Source: Billgrantia endophytica (lineage in GTDB: Bacteria; Pseudomonadota; Gammaproteobacteria; Pseudomonadales; Halomonadaceae). From it: 64,000 nucleotides of DNA. A model generated the notes under the pieces. That model did not search any database. It worked only from the letters and a program-made list of their open reading frames with translations, and had not been told where the DNA came from. The position numbers and the translations under genes were made by a program. The stretch is from positions 62,001 to 126,000 of the forward strand of contig NZ_PNRF01000037.1 in assembly GCF_002879615.1 (NCBI RefSeq), read 5' to 3'. Of this stretch, positions 48,340 through 60,167 are shown piece by piece (within the stretch, counting starts at the first letter, position 1; each line of letters starts with the position of its first letter).

Positions 48340-50150
48340 ACGAAGCTCGGCGTTTCCAGTACAGCTTCGGGGCCCAGGTGATCGGCCCCGAATGGACCCG
48401 CTTCTCGCTGTGGGCGCCGAGCGCCGGCCGAGTCGACCTCGAGGTGGAAGGGTTGGCACCCGGTATCATGACCCATGTAGGCGAAGGACACTTCATCGGT
48501 GAGGCGGCATGCGATCACGGTGCCCGCTACCGCTATCGCGTATTCCTCGATGACGCTCCCGGGGGCGTCGCCATTCCCGACCCCGCCTCCCGTGCTCAGG
48601 CGGAAGGCATCGAGGGGCCGAGTCTGGTCGTCGACCCCAGTCGTCACACCTGGCGGCATACCGACTGGCGGGGCCGGCCCTGGCACGAAACGGTACTCTA
48701 CGAGCTGCACCTGGGCACCCTGGGCGGCCTGGATGCGGCACGCCAGCATCTGTCCTACCTGGCCGAACTCGGCGTCACGGCAGTCGAACTGATGCCGGTG
48801 GCGGCATTTCCCGGCACGCGCAACTGGGGTTACGACGGCGTGTTGCCCTATGCCGTGGATGAGGCTTACGGCGGCCCGGACGCGCTCAAGGCGTTCATCG
48901 ATGCCGCCCATGGCCTGGGGCTGATGGTCTTTCTCGATGTGGTCTACAACCACTTCGGGCCGGATGGCAACCATCTGCCACGCTACGCCCAGGCATTCTT
49001 CCGCCACGACCAGCACACGCCCTGGGGGGCGGCCATTGATTTCCGCCACACCAGGGTGCGCCGCTTCTTCATCGAGAACGCCCTGATGTGGCTCGATGAG
49101 TACCGCCTGGACGGCCTGCGCTTCGATGCGGTCCACGCTATCAGCGAGCGCGACTTCCTGGTCGAGCTGGCCGAAACGCTGCGCAGCCACATCGATTCGC
49201 GGCGCTACGTTCATTTGGTACTGGAAAACGAGCACAACGACGCCGGGCTGCTCGACTCCGGGCACTTCACCGCCCAGTGGAACGACGACTGGCACAACGT
49301 GATGCATGTGCTGCTCACCGACGAGAGCGAAGGCTATTACGCTGACTTCGCCCTCGCCCCGACACAAAAGCTGGTGCGCTGCCTTGGAGAAGGGTTCATC
49401 TACCAGGGTGAAGCCACCCGCCAGGGCACCCCGCGCGGTACACCGAGCTCACACCTGCCGCCGAGCGCCTTCGTCGCTTTCCTGCAGAACCACGACCAGG
49501 TGGGCAACCGCGCGCTCGGCGAGCGTCTGAGCCTGCTGGCCGAGCCCGACACCTTGAAGGCTGCCACGCTGTTGCTGCTGCTCTCGCCCATGGTGCCGCT
49601 GCTGTTCATGGGCGAGGAGTGGGCCAGCGAGCGTCCCTTTCTGTTCTTCACCGACCATCGCGACGAACTGGCCGAAGCGGTGCGCAAGGGTCGCCGCGCG
49701 GAGTTCGCCGAATTCCATGCTTTCCAGAACCCGGCCAGGCGCGAGGCCATTCCCGACCCCAATGCGGCGGCGACCTTCGAGGCTTCGCGGCCCGACTTCG
49801 AGGCCCGCACCAGGCCTCACCACGCCGACTGGTTGGCAGACGTACGTCGCCTGCTGGCGATTCGCCACGCCGAGATCATGCCACGCCTCGACGGTGCCAT
49901 CGCCCTTGGTGCCGAGGCGCTGGGCGAGCGGGCCGTCGTGGCCCGCTGGCGCATGAACGACGACACCTGGTTGGTCATCGCCATGAACCTGAGCGGGCAG
50001 CCGGCTCCCACCCAAGCTTTCGGCGTCGGCCGCTGCCTGTACCAGACCGGCAAGGGTGCCGCGGTATCGACCGAGAGCGGCAACCTGCCGGCACGCAGTG
50101 CCGTGGCCTGGCTGAGAGGCAAATCCGGCGACGAGGAGCTTTGCGCATGA
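48336..50150 (+). CDS. treZ: malto-oligosyltrehalose trehalohydrolase
   Basis: GH13 enzyme that releases trehalose from the maltooligosyl-trehalose made by TreY. 604 residues: an N-terminal CBM48-like domain (FSLWAPSAGRVDLEVEG), then the barrel with ELHLGTLGGLDAARQHLSYLAELGV, VVYNHFGPDGN and GLRFDAVHAI (nucleophile Asp264). LVLENEHND follows (acid Glu297), then FLQNHDQVGNRALGER (Asp387). The LENEHND and NHDQVGNRALGER wording is TreZ-specific. Overlaps glgA upstream and malQ downstream by four bases each. Confidence 0.96.
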   Translation: MNEARRFQYSFGAQVIGPEWTRFSLWAPSAGRVDLEVEGLAPGIMTHVGEGHFIGEAACDHGARYRYRVFLDDAPGGVAIPDPASRAQAEGIEGPSLVVDPSRHTWRHTDWRGRPWHETVLYELHLGTLGGLDAARQHLSYLAELGVTAVELMPVAAFPGTRNWGYDGVLPYAVDEAYGGPDALKAFIDAAHGLGLMVFLDVVYNHFGPDGNHLPRYAQAFFRHDQHTPWGAAIDFRHTRVRRFFIENALMWLDEYRLDGLRFDAVHAISERDFLVELAETLRSHIDSRRYVHLVLENEHNDAGLLDSGHFTAQWNDDWHNVMHVLLTDESEGYYADFALAPTQKLVRCLGEGFIYQGEATRQGTPRGTPSSHLPPSAFVAFLQNHDQVGNRALGERLSLLAEPDTLKAATLLLLLSPMVPLLFMGEEWASERPFLFFTDHRDELAEAVRKGRRAEFAEFHAFQNPARREAIPDPNAAATFEASRPDFEARTRPHHADWLADVRRLLAIRHAEIMPRLDGAIALGAEALGERAVVARWRMNDDTWLVIAMNLSGQPAPTQAFGVGRCLYQTGKGAAVSTESGNLPARSAVAWLRGKSGDEELCA

Positions 50151-52264
50151 GCGAGGCACGCCTGGAACGGCTGGCCGACGCCGTCGGTGTCATCACCGAG
50201 TGGGAAGACAGCGAAAGCCGCCCCTGTCGGCTCTCGGATGCCACCCTGCGCGATCTGCTGGCACGCCTCGGCTACCCGGCCGCCAGCGAGACCGAAATAG
50301 CCACCAGCCTGCAGCAGTTGAGCGGGCCAGCCACGCCGAGCGAATGGCCGCCGCTGGTCACCGCCGAACAGGGTACGAGCACGCCCATGCCATCGCCACT
50401 TCCCGCCGGAACCCGCTATGCACTGATCCGGGAAGACGGCGAACGCCAGGAGGGCGAGCTGGACGGCCTGGGTGAGCTGCCTCCCATTGCCGAGGCCGGT
50501 TATCACCGCCTGCATATCGAAGGCAGTGAAGTGACCCTGGCCGTTGCCCCACCGCGCTGCTACACCCTGGCCGATGCCCAGGGGAGCGAGACACCGCGTC
50601 TGTGGGGGCTGGCGGTACAGCTATACGCCCTGCGTCGCCCCGGTGACGGCGGCATCGGCGATACCCTGGCCCTGGCGCAATTCGCCCGGCATGCCGCACA
50701 GGCCGGCGCCGCTGCCCTGGCCGTGAGTCCAGTGCATGCCATGTTCAGCGCCGACGTCCATCAGTACAGCCCCTACTCGCCCTCGAGCCGTTTGCTTTAC
50801 CACGTACTGCACTCAGCCCCCGAAGCGCTGCTCGGCGAGACGGCAGTGAACGCAGCCATCGCGCGCTGCCAGCTGGACGAGACGCTCACGCAGCTGGAGA
50901 CGGACGAGTTGCTCGATTGGCCCCGTGCGGCACGCACGAAACTCACCTGGCTACGCGCACTCTACGACGATCTGAAACAGCGTAAAGACGACGAGTCGGC
51001 CGAGGCGCATCGCGCGTTGGCGACATTTCGTGAAGCCCGGGGGAACGTGCTGGAAACCCACTGCCGCTGCGAGGCGCTGCAGTCGCACCGGGGGGAGCGC
51101 GACTGGCGGCAGTGGCCCGCAGCGCTGCGCGACCCGAGCAGCCTCGAGGTGGCACGCTTCGCCGAGGCGCATGCGGATGACGTCGATTTCCACGTCTTCC
51201 TGCAGTGGCTGGCAAGTGAGGGGCTCGCCCGCGCCCAGGCCTCGGCCAGACACGCCGGCATGTCCGTCGGGCTGATCGCCGACCTGGCCGTGGGGGCCGA
51301 TGCGGCAGGCAGCCAGGCCTGGAGCCGTCAGGCCGAGATGCTCGAAGGCCTGTCGATCGGCGCCCCGCCGGATACTTTCAACGTGCTGGGTCAGGATTGG
51401 GGGCTCATACCCTTCTCGCCCCAGGGCCTGGTGCGTTCGGGATTTCGCAGCTTCATCGACATGCTGCGTGCCGCTTTCGCTCACGCGGGGGGGGTACGCA
51501 TCGACCACGTGCTCGGCCTGATGCGCCTGTGGCTGGTGCCCCACGGCGCCGCACCCACCGAAGGGGGCTACGTACGCTATCCGCTCGACGACCTGCTGAG
51601 GCTGGTGGCACTGGAATCCTGGCGCCACCGCGCTATCGTCATCGGTGAGGATTTGGGCACCGTCGCTCCCGGCTTTCGCGAACGCCTGGCCCATCACGGT
51701 ATCCTCGGCATGCGTGTGCTGTGGTTCGAGCGCGACGACGGCGGCGACTTCCTGCCGCCAGCGCTATGGTCGCCCACTGCCATTGCCACGAGCTCGACCC
51801 ACGACCTGCCCACGCTGGCCGGCTGGTGGGCCGGGCGCGATATCGTATGGCGCAGCCACCTCGGCCTGCTCGCCGAAGACCAGGATGCCGACAGCGAGCA
51901 GGCCGAGCGCCGCGGAGCGCGCGCTCGCCTGGCCCGGTCACTGGGGCTGCTGGATGCACAGGCGCCGACCAAGGCGCTGGACGCCGCCGACCTGCCCGTC
52001 TCACGGGTACTCGATGCCTGTGCGCACCGGCTGGGGCTCACTCCAGCACCGCTCGCCCTGCTACCGGTAGAGGACGCACTGGGCCTGGAAGAGCAGGCCA
52101 ACCTGCCAGGCACTCTCGATGAGCATCCCAACTGGCGACGTCGCTGGGGGGACGACGCCAGCCATCTGCTGACCTCGAACGAGGCAAGACAGCGCCTGGC
52201 CACGCTGGACGAGGCGCGCCGGGAAGCGCATCACGACGCCAAGGGAGGGAGCCCCGGTGAATGA
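50147..52264 (+). CDS. malQ: 4-alpha-glucanotransferase (amylomaltase)
   Basis: Moves maltooligosyl segments between glucan chains, adjusting chain length for TreY and GlgX. 705 residues with a roughly 140-residue N-terminal extension as in E. coli MalQ. The GH77 barrel has RLWGLAVQLYALRRPGDGGIGD, the nucleophile region GGVRIDHVLGLMRLW (Asp453), VIGEDLGTVAPGF (Glu501) and SSTHDLPTLAGWW (Asp553). The ATG lies within the treZ stop. The 3' end overlaps treY by eight bases. Confidence 0.95.
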   Translation: MSEARLERLADAVGVITEWEDSESRPCRLSDATLRDLLARLGYPAASETEIATSLQQLSGPATPSEWPPLVTAEQGTSTPMPSPLPAGTRYALIREDGERQEGELDGLGELPPIAEAGYHRLHIEGSEVTLAVAPPRCYTLADAQGSETPRLWGLAVQLYALRRPGDGGIGDTLALAQFARHAAQAGAAALAVSPVHAMFSADVHQYSPYSPSSRLLYHVLHSAPEALLGETAVNAAIARCQLDETLTQLETDELLDWPRAARTKLTWLRALYDDLKQRKDDESAEAHRALATFREARGNVLETHCRCEALQSHRGERDWRQWPAALRDPSSLEVARFAEAHADDVDFHVFLQWLASEGLARAQASARHAGMSVGLIADLAVGADAAGSQAWSRQAEMLEGLSIGAPPDTFNVLGQDWGLIPFSPQGLVRSGFRSFIDMLRAAFAHAGGVRIDHVLGLMRLWLVPHGAAPTEGGYVRYPLDDLLRLVALESWRHRAIVIGEDLGTVAPGFRERLAHHGILGMRVLWFERDDGGDFLPPALWSPTAIATSSTHDLPTLAGWWAGRDIVWRSHLGLLAEDQDADSEQAERRGARARLARSLGLLDAQAPTKALDAADLPVSRVLDACAHRLGLTPAPLALLPVEDALGLEEQANLPGTLDEHPNWRRRWGDDASHLLTSNEARQRLATLDEARREAHHDAKGGSPGE

Positions 52265-55049
52265 TATCCGCGCCACCGTTCGCCTGCAGTTTCACCGCGG
52301 CTTCACTCTGGACGATGCCGCCGAGTGGGTCGGCTACTACGCCAGGCTCGGCATCAGCCATGTCTATGCGTCGCCGCTGCAGATGTCGCGTACCGGTTCG
52401 CCCCACGGCTACGACGGCATCGACCCGACCCGAATCGATCCGGAGCTCGGCGGCGAAGCGGCCCTCGAACGTCTGACAAGCCGGCTGCGGGCCCATGGCA
52501 TGGGGCTGATCCTCGACATCGTGCCCAACCACATGGCGGTGGGCGGATCGCAGACCTCCTGGTGGCAGGACGTTCTCGCCTGGGGCCAAGAGAGTCCCTA
52601 TGCCGAGTTCTTCGATATCGACTGGCATTCTCCCGACCCGCTCCTGGCCGGCAGGCTGTTATTACCCTTCCTCGGCAGCCCCTATGCCGACACGCTGTGT
52701 GGTGGCGAGCTCCTGTTACGCCACGAGCCGGCGGCGATGGACTTCCATGTGGCCTATCACGAGCATCGCTTTCCCATCGATCCGCGACGCCATGGCGACA
52801 TCCTGCGCCTGGCCGAGTACGAGGCGCTGCGGGACCTGGCGCCACGCTTCGATGCCCTGCAGCAGCGTGAAGACGCCTATACCGCCGTTAACGACTGTCG
52901 CCATGAGCTACGCCAGGCGCTGGCGGAACCGGCCGCTCAACAGGCGCTGAGGCGAGCCCTGGCTCTGTTCGACGGCAGCACCGGGAGCGGCGCCATCCGC
53001 CTGCACGACCTGCTGGAGGGCCAGCGCTATCGCCTGGCCTGGTGGCGCACGGGGGCCGACGAGATCAATTGGCGGCGCTTCTTCGACATCAACGAACTCG
53101 GCGGACTGCGCATCGAACAGCCCGACGTCTTCGAAACGGTACACGCCCTGCCGCTGCGCCTGGTGGAACAGGGCTGGATCGACGGGCTGCGCATCGATCA
53201 CATCGATGGCTTGGCCGACCCGCGTGGCTACTGCCACCGCCTGCGTGCCCGCCTGGGTCAGCTGCAGCAGCGTCGACCGGATGGTGTGGTGCGCCATGTG
53301 GCGATCTTCCTCGAGAAGATCCTTGCCGCCGACGAGACCCTGCATCGCGACTGGGGCGTGGACGGCACCACCGGCTACGAACTGATGAACGGGATCTCGG
53401 CCCTGCAGCACGACCCGGCCGGTGCCAAACCTCTACGCGACCTGTGGCGCGACGTGAGCGGGCGAACCGCCGACTTCCTCGACGAAGTGCGTCTGGCTCG
53501 GCGTGAGGTACTCGACAGCCTGTTGGCCAGCGAGTTCGAGGCCTGCACTCGTGCCCTGCACGCCATCGCCCGCCACTCTCTGGCGACCCGCGATGTCACC
53601 CTGGCGGCGGTGCGACGCGCGCTGGAAGCGCTGATCGTGCATTTCCCGGTCTACCGTACCTACGCCGATGACGGCGGCCGCCCAGAGCTCGATGCACCCT
53701 TTTTCGTCCAGGCCATGGCCGGCGCCCGGTGCGAGTTGAGCCCACCCGATGCCAGGGTACTGGAATCCCTCGAGCGCTGGCTGGGGGGCGAGGCGCCCGC
53801 CGATGTCGATGACCCCGAAGAGCGCGGGTTGCGCCGGCGGGCCATTGCGCGCTTTCAACAGCTCACGTCACCGGTGGCGGCAAAGGCCGTGGAGGACACC
53901 GCCGGCTACCGCTGCGCGCCGCTGATTTCGCGCAACGACGTGGGCTTCGATGGCGAACACTTCAGCCACACGCCACGGCAGTTCCACGACGCCAACGCCT
54001 GGCGGGCGCGCCACTTCCCCCATGGTCTGGTCGCGACCGCCACCCATGACCACAAGCGCGGTGAGGACGTGCGTGCCCGGCTGGCCGCACTGAGCGAGAA
54101 CGCCACCGGCTTCGCCACCCGGGTCGAACGCTGGCGTGAACGGGCCGCGCCGCTGCGCCAATCGCTCGTCAGCGGGCCTGCCCCCTCCCCCGGCGACGAG
54201 CTGCTGCTCTATCAACTGTTGCTCGGGGCCTGGCCGCCGACGCTAGCCCGCCACGACGACGACGCCATGCATCGCTTCGCCGAGCGCCTCGCCCGGTGGC
54301 AGCGGAAGGCCCTGCGCGAAGCCAAGCTGCGCAGCCACTGGCTATGGCCCGACGAGGCCTACGAGACGGCCTGTCGCGACTACCTGCTGACGTTGCTCTC
54401 CTGCCCCGAGCTGTGCGAGGAGATCGAAGCGGCGGCGCGCGAGCTCGACCTGCCGGGTGCCCTCAACGGCTTGGTCCAGACGGCGCTGCGGCTGACCGTG
54501 CCCGGCATACCGGACCTCTACCAGGGCTGCGAGTTCTGGGACTACAGCCTGGTCGACCCCGACAACCGCCGCCCGGTCGATCACGACGCACGTCAGGCGA
54601 CGCTCGATGAGCAGCGAGAGCCCATGGAGGCTCTGACCAACTGGCGGGACGGCGCCGTCAAACAGCTCCTGATCGCACGCCTGCTAGCGCTGCGGTGTTC
54701 CCATCGTGACCTCTTCATGCATGGCGACTACCGGGAATTGCCGCTCGCAGGCGAGCAGGCCGAGAGGTTGGTCGCCTTCTTGCGGCAGCATGCCGGCCAG
54801 CAGCTGCTGGTGGTGGTGCCGCGCCTGGCTACCGGCCTGCTGGCAGGTGCGAAACGACCCCAGGTACCACCGGCGCAGTGGGGCAACACCCGCTTGTCGA
54901 TTTCCGACGAGCCGAACTGCATTTGGCAAAGCATGCTGTCCGGTACCACGCTGAGAGTGACCCACGAAAGCATCCCCGCCGGGGAGCTGCTGAGCGAGTT
55001 TCCCGTCGGCATCTATAGACGGGATATCCATAGGCAAAAGGAGAGCTAG
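52257..55049 (+). CDS. treY: malto-oligosyltrehalose synthase
   Basis: Intramolecular transglucosylase that turns the reducing-end alpha-1,4 bond of glucan chains into alpha,alpha-1,1, giving maltooligosyl-trehalose for TreZ. 930 residues; family signatures are RLQFHRGFTLDDAAEWVGYYARLGISHVYASP, LILDIVPNHMAVGG and GLRIDHIDGLADPRGY (Asp314). Further on are IFLEKILAADE (Glu353) and ATATHDHKRGEDVRARL, then GIPDLYQGCEFWDYSLVDPDNRRPVD. GTG start at 52257 with AGGGAGG upstream inside malQ. Ends one base before the DUF2934 gene start. Confidence 0.97.
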   Translation: MNDIRATVRLQFHRGFTLDDAAEWVGYYARLGISHVYASPLQMSRTGSPHGYDGIDPTRIDPELGGEAALERLTSRLRAHGMGLILDIVPNHMAVGGSQTSWWQDVLAWGQESPYAEFFDIDWHSPDPLLAGRLLLPFLGSPYADTLCGGELLLRHEPAAMDFHVAYHEHRFPIDPRRHGDILRLAEYEALRDLAPRFDALQQREDAYTAVNDCRHELRQALAEPAAQQALRRALALFDGSTGSGAIRLHDLLEGQRYRLAWWRTGADEINWRRFFDINELGGLRIEQPDVFETVHALPLRLVEQGWIDGLRIDHIDGLADPRGYCHRLRARLGQLQQRRPDGVVRHVAIFLEKILAADETLHRDWGVDGTTGYELMNGISALQHDPAGAKPLRDLWRDVSGRTADFLDEVRLARREVLDSLLASEFEACTRALHAIARHSLATRDVTLAAVRRALEALIVHFPVYRTYADDGGRPELDAPFFVQAMAGARCELSPPDARVLESLERWLGGEAPADVDDPEERGLRRRAIARFQQLTSPVAAKAVEDTAGYRCAPLISRNDVGFDGEHFSHTPRQFHDANAWRARHFPHGLVATATHDHKRGEDVRARLAALSENATGFATRVERWRERAAPLRQSLVSGPAPSPGDELLLYQLLLGAWPPTLARHDDDAMHRFAERLARWQRKALREAKLRSHWLWPDEAYETACRDYLLTLLSCPELCEEIEAAARELDLPGALNGLVQTALRLTVPGIPDLYQGCEFWDYSLVDPDNRRPVDHDARQATLDEQREPMEALTNWRDGAVKQLLIARLLALRCSHRDLFMHGDYRELPLAGEQAERLVAFLRQHAGQQLLVVVPRLATGLLAGAKRPQVPPAQWGNTRLSISDEPNCIWQSMLSGTTLRVTHESIPAGELLSEFPVGIYRRDIHRQKES

Positions 55050-55050
55050 G

Positions 55051-55779
55051 ATGGCTGACGAAGAGCGCGTACGGAACCTGGCCCACAAGATCTGGGAATC
55101 GGAAGGTCGCCCCGAAGGACAGCAGCAACGTCACTGGGACATGGCACTGAGAATCATCACCGCAGGGAAAGAGGAGGGCATCGACACCGAATTCGAAGAG
55201 GTCGGCGAACCGGTGGAGGAGCCGCCGATTCTCGAGGAGGACCTGCCGCTGGAGGATGACGAGATCGGCATTCAGGAGAACCGGCTGCCGTTGGAGAGAC
55301 CGGACGGCGAACCCGACTTCGACGAACTGCCCTACCGCGATGATCGCGACGTGGCACAGGACATTCCAGTGCAGGATCGCGCCAACCCGGGGCCCGCTCC
55401 GGCAGACCCTGAACCCACGGCGGCCTCTACCCGCCCGCTGCCGGCCGAGGAAGCAACGAGCACCGGTGCGCAGCATCAGGCCACCGCCAACCGAGGGGGA
55501 CCGGACGCTCCGGCAATAGCCCCCGAGCCCGGCCCCGGGCCGCTCGAGCCCATGCCACCGGAGTCCGCCACGGCCAAGCGCGCCCGCAAGCCGCGCCGCG
55601 AAGACGACGGCTTGACCCGGCCCGACGCCACCGATACTTCCCAGGTGCCGGGGAAGACGGCCGAGCGCAGCAACAAGCGAGGAGCCGGGACGGGCGACAA
55701 CGCGACGGAGCCGGGATCACCCACCGCCAAGAGCGGCAAGACCACGGGAGGCAGCAGCCGTGCAAAGCCTCGGAAGTGA
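55051..55779 (+). CDS. DUF2934 domain protein with long disordered tail
   Basis: 242-residue protein. The first 40 residues are a DUF2934 domain (RVRNLAHKIWESEGRPEGQQQRHWDMALRII). Then comes an acidic stretch (about 45-120), a Pro/Ala/Glu-rich middle and a basic C-terminus (AKRARKPRR, KSGKTTGG, RAKPRK), all predicted by eye to be unstructured. DUF2934 genes often sit in glycogen/trehalose operons, including the corresponding place between treY and glgX in Pseudomonas as I recall it, but those are shorter. The function is unknown; binding to glucan particles or to the enzymes around it is a guess. The ATG starts one base after the treY stop. Confidence 0.85.
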   Translation: MADEERVRNLAHKIWESEGRPEGQQQRHWDMALRIITAGKEEGIDTEFEEVGEPVEEPPILEEDLPLEDDEIGIQENRLPLERPDGEPDFDELPYRDDRDVAQDIPVQDRANPGPAPADPEPTAASTRPLPAEEATSTGAQHQATANRGGPDAPAIAPEPGPGPLEPMPPESATAKRARKPRREDDGLTRPDATDTSQVPGKTAERSNKRGAGTGDNATEPGSPTAKSGKTTGGSSRAKPRK

Positions 55780-55834
55780 TTGAGGGGAGCGTGAACGACG
55801 CAGGGCGGGAATCCCGCAGCCATCAAGGACGATC

Positions 55835-58048
<2,214 letters not shown>

Positions 58049-58099
58049 ACCTGGCCGTTCCGAACGGCCATGGGGAGAATGACAACAGAGGAGCGCGAG

Positions 58100-60151
58100 A
58101 TGAGTTCACCTCCGTATCCAGACCCCGGGAGCAGCCAGGCGCAAGAGCTGGTCCAAGGCGATGTCCTGGCCGCCATCCACGCACCGCGCATTGCCATCGA
58201 AGCCGTACAGCCATCGCTCGATCACGGACGATTCGCCGCCAAGGCCATCGTCGATGAGCCGGTCATCGTCACCGCGAACATCTTTGCCGACGGGCATGAC
58301 GTGCTGGCAGCCGCCATTTGCTGGTACGACGATGAGGGCCGGCAGCATCGTGAACCCATGCACGCAGTGCAGCCGCGGGGACATGACATCTATCAGGGAA
58401 GCTTCACGCCCCACCGGGTGGGACGGCACGGCTTCATCATCGAGGCCTGGTGGGATATTTACGGCTCCTACCGCCACGAGCTCTCGAAGAAATACCAGGC
58501 GGGCATACCGGTCGGGCTCGAGCTGGAGGAGGGCCGGCGGATCATCGTCCAGGCCATCGAGTGCAATGAAGGCGAACTCAAGGAAGCACTTGAAGCCCTT
58601 CATGAGCGCTTCCAACGACTCGGGAACGAGGCCGAGCGGGTCTCATTGCTGCTCGATGGCGACACGGCGAAGCGGATGGAGGAAGCGGATGCCCGCCCAC
58701 ACCTGGTCCACAGTGACGTCCTCTATGCCCTGGATGTGGAGCGCCTCAAGGCGCGTTTCTCGAGCTGGTACGAACTCTTTCCCCGCTCGGAGACGGACAC
58801 CCCGAATCGCCACGGCACTTTCCGAGATGTGCACAGGCGCCTTCCCATGATACGTGACATGGGCTTCGACGTGCTCTATTTCCCGCCCATTCACCCCGTC
58901 GGCCGCACACATCGCAAGGGACCCAACAATACGCTCGAAGCGGGACCGGACGACCCCGGCAGCCCCTATGCCATCGGCAGCGAGGAGGGAGGCCATGAAG
59001 CGCTTCATCCCGAACTGGGCACGCGAGAGGATTTCCGAAACCTGGTGCGGGTTGCCGCCGATCACGGCCTGGAAATCGCGCTGGACTTCGCCATCCAATG
59101 CTCGCCCGATCATCCCTGGCTCAGCGAGCACCCCGGCTGGTTCTCATGGCGCCCCGATGGGTCTATCCGCTACGCGGAGAACCCGCCCAAGAAATATCAG
59201 GATATCGTCAACGTCGACTTCTATGCCGAGGACGCGATTCCCTCGCTCTGGATCGAGCTACGAAACATCGTACAGGGCTGGATCGACGAAGGCGTGAAGA
59301 TCTTTCGCGTCGACAATCCCCATACCAAGCCGCTGCCCTTCTGGGAGTGGTTGATCGCCGATATCCGCCGCCGCGACCCCTCGGTGATATTCCTTTCCGA
59401 AGCCTTCACCCGGCCAGCCATGATGCTGCGACTCGGCAAGCTGGGATTCACCCAAAGCTATACCTACTTCACGTGGCGCCATACCAAGCAAGAGCTGACG
59501 GAGTATTTCACCCAGTTGAACGAGTCACCGCTGCGGGAGGGGTACCGACCCAACTTCTTCGTCAACACACCGGACATCAACCCCTACTTTCTACAATCCT
59601 CCGGGCGGCCAGGCTTTCTGCAGCGCGCGGCCCTTGCTGCCCTGGGTGCGGGCTCATGGGGCATGTATTCCGGCTTCGAGCTGTGCGAGGGCGCACCGGT
59701 GCCGGGCAAGGAGGAGTATCTCGATTCGGAGAAGTACGAGATCCGGCCGCGCGACTATACCGCACCCGGCAACATCACCTACGAGATTGCCCAGCTCAAC
59801 CGCATCCGCCGTGAGAACCCCGCCCTGCAGACCCACCTGGGCCTTGCCTTCTACACGGTGCACAACGAGAGAATCCTGCTCTTCGGCAAACGCACCGAAG
59901 CGCGGGACAACTTCATCCTCGCCGCCGTCAACCTGGACCCGTTCGAGGCTCAGGAAGGAGTTTTCGAGTTACCGCTGTGGGAGTTCGGGCTGCCTGACGA
60001 CGCCACGCTCCAGGGGGAGGACCTGATGAGCGGACACCGCTGGACCTGGCATGGCAAGTGGCAATCGCTACGACTCGAGCCATGGCGGCAGCCGTTCGCC
60101 ATCTGGCGCATTCGCCCGGTTCATCAGGCGCCAGCACGCATACCCAAATAG
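58100..60151 (+). CDS. glgE: alpha-1,4-glucan:maltose-1-phosphate maltosyltransferase
   Basis: Adds maltosyl units from maltose-1-phosphate to glucan, the polymerising step of the GlgE pathway. 683 residues: N-terminal beta-domain with IIVQAIECNEGELKEAL, then DMGFDVLYFPPIHPVGRTHRKGPNN. The active site has IFRVDNPHTKPLPFWEWL (nucleophile Asp405), IFLSEAFTRP (Glu434) and FVNTPDINPYFLQ (Asp492); the 29-residue step between Asp and Glu equals that of Streptomyces GlgE. The ATG at 58100 has AGAGGAG six bases upstream; ATGs at 58070 and 58079 lack good sites. Neighbour treS/maltokinase supplies the substrate. Confidence 0.96.
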   Translation: MSSPPYPDPGSSQAQELVQGDVLAAIHAPRIAIEAVQPSLDHGRFAAKAIVDEPVIVTANIFADGHDVLAAAICWYDDEGRQHREPMHAVQPRGHDIYQGSFTPHRVGRHGFIIEAWWDIYGSYRHELSKKYQAGIPVGLELEEGRRIIVQAIECNEGELKEALEALHERFQRLGNEAERVSLLLDGDTAKRMEEADARPHLVHSDVLYALDVERLKARFSSWYELFPRSETDTPNRHGTFRDVHRRLPMIRDMGFDVLYFPPIHPVGRTHRKGPNNTLEAGPDDPGSPYAIGSEEGGHEALHPELGTREDFRNLVRVAADHGLEIALDFAIQCSPDHPWLSEHPGWFSWRPDGSIRYAENPPKKYQDIVNVDFYAEDAIPSLWIELRNIVQGWIDEGVKIFRVDNPHTKPLPFWEWLIADIRRRDPSVIFLSEAFTRPAMMLRLGKLGFTQSYTYFTWRHTKQELTEYFTQLNESPLREGYRPNFFVNTPDINPYFLQSSGRPGFLQRAALAALGAGSWGMYSGFELCEGAPVPGKEEYLDSEKYEIRPRDYTAPGNITYEIAQLNRIRRENPALQTHLGLAFYTVHNERILLFGKRTEARDNFILAAVNLDPFEAQEGVFELPLWEFGLPDDATLQGEDLMSGHRWTWHGKWQSLRLEPWRQPFAIWRIRPVHQAPARIPK

Positions 60152-60167
60152 CGAAGAGGGCAAGGCC

